NCBI GenBank assembly: GCA_026125925.1
Contig: JAHCKF010000224.1
Location: 1-6,105 of the forward strand
Direction of reading: 5' to 3'
Length of the DNA stretch: 6,105 bases
DNA from: Pseudolabrys sp.
GTDB taxonomy: Bacteria > Pseudomonadota > Alphaproteobacteria > Rhizobiales > Xanthobacteraceae
In this document: positions 1 through 4,989 of the stretch, one piece after another
How positions within the stretch are numbered: the first letter of the stretch is position 1
How the letters are laid out: each line of letters opens with the position of its first letter
Translations under genes and position numbers: made by a program
Notes under the pieces: model-generated
What the model was told of the DNA's origin: nothing
Seen by the model: only the letters and a program-made list of their open reading frames with translations
The model's database searches: none

Positions 1-548
1 TCAACGCCGCCGGCGGCAAGGCCATCGGCCTGTGCGGCAAGGACGGCAACATGGTGCAGGCCAAGAAGGTCACGCGCACCGTGGTCGATCCCGGCAGCAA
101 TATCGAGAAGGTGGTCGATCTCGGCTTCGTCGGCGAGCCCGACAAGGTCGATCTGTTCGTGCTCGACGCCATCCTCGGCAAGGAGATGATCCCGGTGCTG
201 GCGCCGGTCGCGACCTCGGCCGACGGCGGCACCTTCAACGTCAACGCCGACACCTTCGCCGGCGCCATCGCCGGCGCGCTCAAGGCCAAGCGCCTCTTGC
301 TGCTCACCGACGTGCCGGGCGTGCTCGACAAGAACAAGAACCTGATCACCGACTTGTCTGTTGCGGACGCGCGCAAGCTGATCGCCGACGGCACCATTTC
401 CGGCGGCATGATCCCCAAGGTCGAGACCTGCATCTACGCGCTCGACCAGGGCGTCGAGGGCGTCGTCATCATGGACGGCAAGGTGCCGCACGCGGTGCTG
501 CTCGAGCTCCTGACCGACCACGGCGCCGGGACCTTGATGCATAAGTGA
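1..548 (+). CDS. argB: Acetylglutamate kinase, 3' part (5' end outside window)
   Basis: N-acetyl-L-glutamate kinase phosphorylates N-acetylglutamate with ATP, the second step of arginine biosynthesis, in the cytoplasm. Reading from base 3, 181 codons are visible up to TGA at 546-548; the family is usually about 290-300 residues, so roughly the first 110-120 are missing. Recognisable amino acid kinase family segments, in order, are [15 protein letters not shown] at the window edge, the NVNADT acetylglutamate-site motif (bases 237-254), [11 protein letters not shown] (297-329), and GGMIPKV (402-422), which carries the conserved lysine expected to help stabilise the transferring phosphate. The C-terminus GAGTLMHK is a normal family ending. 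No frameshift or internal stop is seen. The upstream part, including the start and the N-terminal glycine-rich loop, cannot be judged. A palindromic repeat begins 22 bases after the stop and may protect the 3' end of the transcript. Confidence 0.95.
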   Translation, partial: NAAGGKAIGLCGKDGNMVQAKKVTRTVVDPGSNIEKVVDLGFVGEPDKVDLFVLDAILGKEMIPVLAPVATSADGGTFNVNADTFAGAIAGALKAKRLLLLTDVPGVLDKNKNLITDLSVADARKLIADGTISGGMIPKVETCIYALDQGVEGVVIMDGKVPHAVLLELLTDHGAGTLMHK

Positions 549-570
549 CGGCCACCGCCGTCACCAGAAA

Positions 571-665
571 CTCCGCTCATTCCCGCGAAGGCGGGAATCC
601 AGAAAGCAACATTCTCTGCCTCGATTTGGGCATCTGGACCCCCGCCTGCGCGGGGGTGAGCGGAG
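571..665. repeat. Inverted pair of 33-bp palindromic repeats
   Basis: Two related 33-bp units lie in opposite orientation at 571-603 and 633-665, separated by 29 bases. Aligning the first with the reverse complement of the second gives 28 of 33 identical positions. Each unit is itself a hairpin: ATTCCCGC/GCGGGAAT around GAAG in the first, and an eight-pair stem in the second. Four of the five differences (TT to CC and AA to GG) fall on opposite sides of the stem and keep pairing. The elements resemble the REP-like intergenic palindromes common in alphaproteobacteria. They sit between the argB stop and the next gene, where they could act as an mRNA 3'-end stabiliser or weak terminator; no T-run follows. 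I see no linked transposase. Confidence 0.85.
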
Positions 666-667
666 TA

Positions 668-696
668 TTGGGCTGGCGCGTTTGGCCCCCTACTAT
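668..696 (+). promoter_or_regulatory. Candidate sigma-70-type promoter, possibly leaderless
   Basis: TTGGGC at 668-673 resembles a -35 box and TACTAT at 691-696 a -10 box, with exactly 17 bases between them. The ATG at 703 lies six bases after the -10 box, about where transcription would begin, and no Shine-Dalgarno sequence precedes it. Both facts fit a leaderless mRNA. Hexamer matches are common by chance, so this is an inference. Confidence 0.35.
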
Positions 697-702
697 CCCC
701 GC

Positions 703-1698
703 ATGATTCGCAAAATCATGATGGCACTGGTTTCGGCCGCCGCGGTTTGCGCCGCCACCGCCGCGCGCGCCGAACTCACGGTGTGCAACCGCACTTCGTA
801 CCGCATGGACGTCGCGCTGGGCCTCGAAAAGCGCGCGCAGGTCGAGACGCGCGGCTGGTTCACCATCGATCCCGGCCAGTGCAAACAGGTGATCGACGGC
901 GCCTATGACGCCGACATGAGCTACGTCCATGTGAAGACGCCGGCGGACTATGGCTCGGCGCCGCTGCCGCAGAATGGCAATGCCGATTTCTGCGTGCGCG
1001 ACGGCCAGTTCGAGATCGCTGACGGGCGCGGCTGCCCGATGAGCCAGCAGGTGCGCTTCTCGGCGGCGCGGCCGTCGGACGGGCCGAAGGGCCCGGCCAT
1101 CAACCTCGCCGAGGAGGCCGATTACGACGATGACCAGGCCCGCCTCGCCGGCATCCAGCGCCTGCTGGTGATCGCGGGCTACGACGCCAATCCGATCGAT
1201 GGCGTGCAGGGTTCAAAGACGCAAGCCGCCATCGCCAAGTTCCTCGCCGACCGCAAGCTGCCTGCCGACGCGGTGAACGCGCCGGACTTCTTCGCCACAT
1301 TGCTCAACGCCGCGCAGAGCCCGGAGGGCCACGGCTTTGCCTGGTGCAACGATACGACCTATCCGGTGATGGCGGCGATCGGCACCGTGGAAGGCGGCGG
1401 CATCATCACCCGCGGCTGGTACCGCGTCGAAGCCGGGCAATGCGTGCGGCCCGATCTGCATGGGGATCCGAAGAAGCTGTACAGCTATGCCGAGGCGGTG
1501 GACGAGAGCGGCCGCACGCTCAAGCGCGGCGGCGCGCCGCTTGCCTGGGGCGGCAATGTGCCGCTGTGCACGCGCGAGGGCCGCTTCGAGCTGTCCGACA
1601 ACAAGGACTGCGCGGCACGCGGACTGAATGCCGCCAACTACGCCGAAGTCGATCTGGGCAAGGAGCCGGCAAAGACGATCCGGTTCAAAGAGCCGTAA
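703..1698 (+). CDS. Exported protein with two DUF1036-like modules and a peptidoglycan-binding-like linker
   Basis: The 331-residue product starts with a clear Sec signal peptide: MIRK, then a hydrophobic stretch to about residue 20, and an ARA cleavage site after residue 23. Two homologous modules follow, residues 24-120 and 211-328. Both show the order C-N, RGW(F/Y), (P/A)GQC, (F/L)C, F-E-(I/L)-(A/S)-D and a final C. Cysteines are at 28, 60, 97, 111 and 215, 247, 289, 303; the spacing 32 / 37 or 42 / 14 suggests two disulphides per module in the periplasm. This matches DUF1036 (family recognised by eye). Residues 145-203 (IQRLLVIAGYDANPIDGVQG, then TQAAIAKF) resemble a PG_binding_1 fold, hinting at cell-wall association. 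ATG 703 is preferred because it opens a proper signal peptide; an in-frame TTG at 682 would add seven residues and ATG 718 would remove the positive n-region. The biochemical function is unknown. Confidence 0.88.
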   Translation: MIRKIMMALVSAAAVCAATAARAELTVCNRTSYRMDVALGLEKRAQVETRGWFTIDPGQCKQVIDGAYDADMSYVHVKTPADYGSAPLPQNGNADFCVRDGQFEIADGRGCPMSQQVRFSAARPSDGPKGPAINLAEEADYDDDQARLAGIQRLLVIAGYDANPIDGVQGSKTQAAIAKFLADRKLPADAVNAPDFFATLLNAAQSPEGHGFAWCNDTTYPVMAAIGTVEGGGIITRGWYRVEAGQCVRPDLHGDPKKLYSYAEAVDESGRTLKRGGAPLAWGGNVPLCTREGRFELSDNKDCAARGLNAANYAEVDLGKEPAKTIRFKEP

Positions 1699-1774
1699 TT
1701 GCCGGGTTTCGCGCCCGAATTATGCCGCTATCCACCGCACACGCGCCATAACAGCGCCATTCCGGGCATTTTCC

Positions 1775-1804
1775 TTGAGCCCGCCCGAGCCTTCGTGCGA
1801 TATA
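1775..1804 (+). promoter_or_regulatory. Weak candidate promoter for the radical SAM gene
   Basis: TTGAGC at 1775-1780 could be a -35 box. GATATA at 1799-1804 (18-base spacer) or TATAAA at 1801-1806 (20-base spacer) could serve as the -10 box. This is the most AT-rich part of the 128-base spacer after the DUF1036 gene. The match is modest and readthrough from the upstream gene is equally possible. Confidence 0.25.
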
Positions 1805-1812
1805 AACAACTG

Positions 1813-1817
1813 GGAGG
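1813..1817 (+). promoter_or_regulatory. Ribosome binding site that fixes the radical SAM start
   Basis: GGAGG at 1813-1817 lies nine bases before ATG 1827. An earlier in-frame ATG at 1818 directly abuts this site and is too close to use it, so 1827 is the likely start. Confidence 0.75.
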
Positions 1818-1826
1818 ATGCAACGA

Positions 1827-3452
1827 ATGCCAAACCGTTCGTGCAAGGTCCTGTTGGTTTACCCGAAATTTGTTCCGAACTCGTTTTGGAACTACACCGA
1901 CACCTGCAAACTCCTCGACGCGCGCTATCCTGCTGCACCGCTCGGCCTGATCACTGTCGCCGCGCTGCTGCCCCAGCATTGGGAATTCAGGCTCGTCAAT
2001 CGCAACACCGAGGATCTGAGCGCCGACGACATCGCCTGGGCCGATCTGGTCATGACCGGCGGCATGATGAATCAGCAGCCGGACTGCATGCATCTGATCA
2101 AGCTCGTCCACGCCAGCGGCAAGCCGGTGGCCGTCGGCGGTCCGGATGTCACGTCCAGTCCGCATCTCTACGCGGCGGCCGATTTCAAGGTCCTCGGCGA
2201 AGCGGAAGAAGTCATCGACGACTTCGTCGCGGCGTGGGAGCGCGGCGAGCGCTCGGGCACGTTCGAAGCCGAGAAGTTCACGGCCGACGTCACCAAGACA
2301 CCGATCCCGCGCTTCGATCTCCTCGACTTCAACCACTATCTTTACATCTGCGTGCAGTATTCGCGCGGCTGTCCGTTCACCTGCGAGTTCTGCGACATCA
2401 TCGAGTTGTACGGACGCAAGCCGCGCACCAAGACCAGCGAACAGATGCTGGCGGAACTTAACCGGCTCCACGAGCTCGGCTACCGCGGCCATGTCGATTT
2501 CGTCGATGACAACCTGATCGGCAACAAGAAAGCGCTCAAGAGCTTCCTGCCCGAGCTGACCGCCTGGCAGCGCGCGCACGATTATCCGTTCGAATTCTCG
2601 ACCGAAGCCTCGATGAATCTGGCCGACGACGACGATCTGCTCGGGATGTTGAAACAGGCGAACTTCTATGCCGTGTTCATCGGTATCGAGAGCCCCGACC
2701 CCGAAACGCTGCGGCAGACCAGCAAGAAGCAGAACACCCGCCGCAACATGGCGGAGAACATCCACAAGATTTACAGCTACGGCCTTTTCGTCACCGCCGG
2801 TTTCATCGTCGGCTTCGACAACGAAAAGGAATCGATCGCCGACGCCATGGCTGACTTCATCGAGGAATGCGCGATCCCGGTCAGCATGGTCGGCTTGCTT
2901 TACGCCTTGCCGAACACGCAATTGACTCGCCGCCTCGCCAAGGAAGGCCGGCTCTACGAAGGCCATGACGTCATGGACGCGGACCGTACGGGCGATCAAT
3001 GCTCGCTCGGCATCAATTTCGAACCGATACGGCCGCTGCGGGATATCCTCACCGACTACAAACGGGTTCTGGAGCGCGTGTTCGAACCTGCCGCCTATGC
3101 GCGCCGGCTCGATCGCCTCACCGCGCTGCTGGATCGAAGCGGGCGCCCGGAGCCGCACAAGGACGACCGGCGCCGCCGTCTCGCCTCGCTGGCAACCGTC
3201 AACCGCATCCTCGATGCGATGCCGGGCGGGCGCAGCATATTCTGGGACAGTTTCGTCAACTGCGCCCGCACCAATCCGGCCGCCCTGCTCGCCATTGTTT
3301 CGCTCATGGCGATGTACGCGCATCTCGGTCCCTTCGCCCGGCAGGTCATCGGCGAGATCGACCGGCGCATCGCGGCCGATGCCGCGACCCAGAGCGCGCC
3401 GCCATACCGGCGCCGTGAAGAAGTGGCCATGGCGGGATCGCGCCTGAACTGA
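1827..3452 (+). CDS. Cobalamin-binding radical SAM enzyme, DUF4070 / HpnP-like family
   Basis: A 541-residue cytoplasmic enzyme in three parts. Residues 6-140 form a B12-binding Rossmann-type domain (KVLLVYPKF, APLGLITVAALLP, VMTGGM, VAVGGPDVTS, VLGEAEE). Residues 175-345 are the radical SAM barrel: CPFTCEFC supplies C182, C186 and C189 for the [4Fe-4S] cluster that cleaves S-adenosylmethionine, followed by FVDDNLIGNKK, FSTEASMNLAD, FIGIESP and AGFIVGFD. Residues 350-500 (VGLLYALPNTQLTRRL onward) match the DUF4070 type of C-terminus. Family members transfer methyl groups to unactivated carbons or do related radical chemistry; HpnP, the hopanoid C-2 methylase, belongs to this broad group. Residues 485-500 are strongly hydrophobic and might touch membrane or a lipid substrate. 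No hopanoid genes are visible nearby, so HpnP identity is only a possibility and no symbol is given. All cluster ligands are present and the frame is intact. Confidence 0.9.
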   Translation: MPNRSCKVLLVYPKFVPNSFWNYTDTCKLLDARYPAAPLGLITVAALLPQHWEFRLVNRNTEDLSADDIAWADLVMTGGMMNQQPDCMHLIKLVHASGKPVAVGGPDVTSSPHLYAAADFKVLGEAEEVIDDFVAAWERGERSGTFEAEKFTADVTKTPIPRFDLLDFNHYLYICVQYSRGCPFTCEFCDIIELYGRKPRTKTSEQMLAELNRLHELGYRGHVDFVDDNLIGNKKALKSFLPELTAWQRAHDYPFEFSTEASMNLADDDDLLGMLKQANFYAVFIGIESPDPETLRQTSKKQNTRRNMAENIHKIYSYGLFVTAGFIVGFDNEKESIADAMADFIEECAIPVSMVGLLYALPNTQLTRRLAKEGRLYEGHDVMDADRTGDQCSLGINFEPIRPLRDILTDYKRVLERVFEPAAYARRLDRLTALLDRSGRPEPHKDDRRRRLASLATVNRILDAMPGGRSIFWDSFVNCARTNPAALLAIVSLMAMYAHLGPFARQVIGEIDRRIAADAATQSAPPYRRREEVAMAGSRLN

Positions 3453-3503
3453 TGACAATGAGGCCCGCGGCACGCCCCTCAACGCCGTCATAGCTCTTTC
3501 CTT

Positions 3504-3669
3504 CCCTCTCCCCTTGTGGGAGAGGTGCCCGAGCGAATGGAATGAGCGAGGGCGGGTGAGGGGTCAAAGCATCACCGAGACTCTGACCCCTCACCCGGCT
3601 CGCTCCGCTCGCCACCCTTTCCCACATAAGGGTGTTCACGCCCGTCTTCGACGGGCTATGGGGAGAGGG
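3504..3669. repeat. Composite palindromic intergenic repeat, copy 1 (with inserted hairpin)
   Basis: The element begins with CCCTCTCCCC (3504-3513) and ends with its reverse complement GGGGAGAGGG (3660-3669). Inside are a left hairpin (CCTCTCCC 3505-3512 / GGGAGAGG 3518-3525), a long central stem (14 pairs, 3553-3566 with 3584-3597, extended by GAGCGAG 3544-3550 with CTCGCTC 3599-3605), and a degenerate right hairpin (CACCCTT 3613-3619 / AAGGGTG 3628-3634). A further perfect seven-pair hairpin, GCCCGTC/GACGGGC around TTC at 3640-3656, is absent from copy 2. Blocks shared exactly with copy 2 are CCCCTCACCCGGCTCGC (3587-3603 and 4496-4512) and GCTCGCCACCCT (3607-3618 and 4525-4536). It occupies most of the spacer between the radical SAM and HAD genes. 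No transposase is linked. Confidence 0.85.
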
Positions 3670-3675
3670 AAAGAA

Positions 3676-3680
3676 GGGAG
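3676..3680 (+). promoter_or_regulatory. Ribosome binding site supporting a TTG start
   Basis: GGGAG at 3676-3680, within an AAGAAGGGAG purine run, lies seven bases before TTG 3688. The only in-frame ATG between the repeat insertion and the conserved domain, at 3658, lies inside the palindromic repeat. Confidence 0.6.
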
Positions 3681-3687
3681 CCCGGCC

Positions 3688-4389
3688 TTGTCTGCCAAGA
3701 CTGTAAAACGCGATTTCTCGAACGTCGAAACCTGGGTATTCGATCTCGACAACACGCTCTATCCGCATCACTTGCTGTGGCAGCAGGTCGATGACCGCAT
3801 TCGCGCCTATGTCGCCGAGTTTCTCAAGGTGACGCATGACGAAGCCTTCCGCGTGCAGAAGGACTACTACAAGCGCTACGGCACGACGATGCGCGGGCTG
3901 ATGACCGAGCACGGCCTCGATCCCGACGCCTATCTCGATTACGTGCACAAGATCGACCACTCGCCGCTCGAGCCGAACCCGGCGCTCGGCGACGCGCTGG
4001 AGAAGCTGCCGGGCCGCAAGCTCATCCTCACCAACGGCACGGTGGCGCATGCCGACGCGGTGCTGAAACGGCTGGAGATCGACAAGCATTTCGAGGACGT
4101 GTTCGACATCGTCGCCGCCGAATTGGAGCCGAAGCCGAAGGCGATCACCTATGAGCGCTTCCTCAAGCGTCACGGCGTCGAGCCGGCCAAGGCGGCAATG
4201 TTCGAGGACCTGTCGCGCAATCTCGAAGTGCCGCACACGCTCGGCATGACCACGGTGCTGGTGGTGCCGTCGGGTCAGCGCGAAGTGTTCCGCGAAGACT
4301 GGGAGCTCGAGGGCCGCGGCGACCCGCACGTCGATTATGTGACGGATGACCTGGCCACGTTTCTCGCCACGGCATTGAAAGGCGGCTGA
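3688..4389 (+). CDS. HAD-superfamily hydrolase, pyrimidine 5'-nucleotidase type
   Basis: With the TTG start the protein has 233 residues, typical for this group; the next in-frame choice, ATG 3658, would give 243 and place ten codons upstream, mostly in repeat DNA. HAD motif I is DLDNTLYP, with nucleophile D19 and acid/base D21; a helical cap follows (about residues 28-95, with YYKRYGTTMRGL at 60-71); motif II is LILTNGT (T115); motif III is K149 in EPKPK; motif IV is MFEDLSRNL (E173, D174). Such enzymes bind Mg2+ and remove phosphate from small phosphomonoesters. The DNTLYP signature and the cap sequence fit the SDT1-like pyrimidine 5'-nucleotidase subfamily, which acts on UMP/CMP or related phosphates, but substrate range in HAD proteins cannot be set by sequence alone. 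All catalytic residues are present. Composite palindromes lie on both sides. A gene of this type commonly neighbours argB in Hyphomicrobiales. Confidence 0.9.
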   Translation: MSAKTVKRDFSNVETWVFDLDNTLYPHHLLWQQVDDRIRAYVAEFLKVTHDEAFRVQKDYYKRYGTTMRGLMTEHGLDPDAYLDYVHKIDHSPLEPNPALGDALEKLPGRKLILTNGTVAHADAVLKRLEIDKHFEDVFDIVAAELEPKPKAITYERFLKRHGVEPAKAAMFEDLSRNLEVPHTLGMTTVLVVPSGQREVFREDWELEGRGDPHVDYVTDDLATFLATALKGG

Positions 4390-4421
4390 ACCTCTTGCCT
4401 CCGCCGCGAACACGGCGCGCC

Positions 4422-4558
4422 CCCTCGCCCCGCTCTTGCGGGGAGAGGGTTGGGGTGAGGGGCGAATGCGAACGAGCGAGCGAGCGAGAGATTGGCCCCT
4501 CACCCGGCTCGCATCCAAGCGGCTGCTCGCCACCCTCTCCCCGTAAACGGGGAGAGGG
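4422..4558. repeat. Composite palindromic intergenic repeat, copy 2
   Basis: Three hairpins in a row. Left: CCCTC and CCCCGC (4422-4433) pair with GCGGGG and GAGGG (4438-4449) around TCTT, with one G/A mismatch. Centre: GGGTGAGGGGC (4453-4463) pairs perfectly with GCCCCTCACCC (4495-4505). Right: CCCTCTCCCCG (4533-4543) pairs perfectly with CGGGGAGAGGG (4548-4558) around TAAA. The right half matches copy 1 at 3587-3618 closely, while the left half is a shorter variant. Located 32 bases after the HAD stop, the strong hairpins could end or stabilise that transcript; no T-run follows, so a classic intrinsic terminator is not shown. Confidence 0.87.
4473..4488. repeat. CGAG tetranucleotide tandem repeat (4 units)
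   Basis: Four perfect CGAG units occupy the loop of the central stem in copy 2. The corresponding part of copy 1 has only isolated GAGCGA motifs. Such a tract can change length by replication slippage. Confidence 0.8.
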
Positions 4559-4711
4559 AAAAAGAGCGACCCGGTCAGCAGCGGCGGCGACACAGCCAGC
4601 GCCGATTCTTCTGTTGTCTCAGGCCGCCGGAAAACGGCTTGCGACTTTCGGCCAAGAGCGCGGCCACCCGAAATTTATGCAGAAGTAACGCCCTGATTTT
4701 CCGGGCAAATC

Positions 4712-4740
4712 TTGACGTCTTCTAATCTGGTATACTTAAT
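4712..4740 (+). promoter_or_regulatory. Candidate promoter for the transporter gene
   Basis: TTGACG at 4712-4717 matches five of six bases of the -35 consensus. CTTAAT at 4735-4740 follows with a 17-base spacer. TATACT at 4731-4736 is a better -10 sequence but only 13 bases away, and TCTAAT at 4721-4726 is a third -10 choice. The boxes lie in an AT-rich patch within GC-rich DNA. Transcription from here would give a leader of roughly 240 bases. Confidence 0.45.
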
Positions 4741-4833
4741 AACCTTCGATAAGCGGGGCGCGCCTATCGTCGGTGTTTGAGAGATGCGGTCGAGCCCGGC
4801 TCGTCACTCCGCGATCGTCTCCATAGCGCAAGC

Positions 4834-4855
4834 CGCGGCCCCTTCCGGCGCCGCG
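4834..4855 (+). other. GC-rich hairpin 1 in the transporter leader
   Basis: CGCGGC (4834-4839) pairs with GCCGCG (4850-4855) across a ten-base loop. It is weaker than the hairpin at 4901-4922 and could be a chance product of the high GC content. Confidence 0.4.
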
Positions 4856-4900
4856 TCCCCGTCCTTCGTCCCATCGTCATCACCGATCACTACGCCGGCC

Positions 4901-4922
4901 CCGGCGCGCTTCCGCGCGCCGG
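4901..4922 (+). other. Perfect nine-pair GC hairpin in the transporter leader
   Basis: CCGGCGCGC (4901-4909) pairs perfectly with GCGCGCCGG (4914-4922) around a TTCC loop; every pair is G-C. It ends 67 bases before the transporter ATG. No T-run follows, so it is not a classic intrinsic terminator; it could stabilise the leader or take part in leader-level control. Confidence 0.6.
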
Positions 4923-4933
4923 AACGCCGCCAG

Positions 4934-4960
4934 ACAACAACGATCAAAAACAACAACGAT
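4934..4960 (+). repeat. Direct repeat ACAACAACGAT in an A-rich leader
   Basis: ACAACAACGAT occurs at 4934-4944 and again at 4950-4960, a period of 16 bases, with CAAAA between. The tract is unstructured and purine/A-rich, unlike the GC-rich surroundings, and lies just before the ribosome binding site. It may help ribosome loading or be a paired protein-binding site. Confidence 0.65.
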
Positions 4961-4975
4961 ATCCCGAGGAAACCC

Positions 4976-4981
4976 AAGGAG
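4976..4981 (+). promoter_or_regulatory. Strong ribosome binding site of the transporter gene
   Basis: AAGGAG at 4976-4981 is eight bases before ATG 4990, an ideal distance. It supports 4990 over the later in-frame ATG codons at 5068 and 5074, which lie inside the first membrane helix. Confidence 0.85.
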
Positions 4982-4989
4982 CTTCGACG

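Larger units (their letters stand above)
4559..4989. other. Non-coding spacer and leader before the transporter gene
   Basis: About 430 bases between the second composite repeat and the transporter start. No convincing gene is seen: open frames here are short, low in complexity (Ser/Pro/Ala/Arg-rich) and overlap the transporter start in a different frame. 4559-4690 shows nothing clear. 4700-4745 is an AT-rich island with promoter-like boxes. 4830-4960 holds two GC-rich hairpins and an A-rich direct repeat, described separately. Confidence 0.7.

Noticed and set aside
577..930. Minus-strand open frame containing a PAQAGVQ-like peptide
   Set aside because: That peptide is the usual translation of the palindromic intergenic repeat at 633-665; the rest is antisense to the DUF1036 gene.
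1699..1826. Possible terminator after the DUF1036 gene
   Set aside because: Only short weak stems (such as CGGG/CCCG near 1703-1716) and no T-run.
1728..3491. Long open frame of 587 codons on the minus strand
   Set aside because: It lies opposite the radical SAM gene, whose motifs and ribosome binding site are clear. The antisense product has no recognisable domain; long antisense frames are expected opposite GC-rich genes.
3504..4558. Possible CRISPR array or insertion sequence from the repeated blocks
   Set aside because: Only two copies about 0.9 kb apart, each a self-complementary composite with no regular spacers, no transposase gene and no clear target-site duplication.
3346..4593. 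Minus-strand open frame of 415 codons
   Set aside because: It covers the HAD gene and both composite repeats; its product is a mix of repeat-derived and antisense sequence without domain character.
4395..4688. Plus-strand open frame of 97 codons after the HAD gene
   Set aside because: Its first half is translated palindromic repeat, with peptides such as SPRSCGERVGVRGE typical of these elements.
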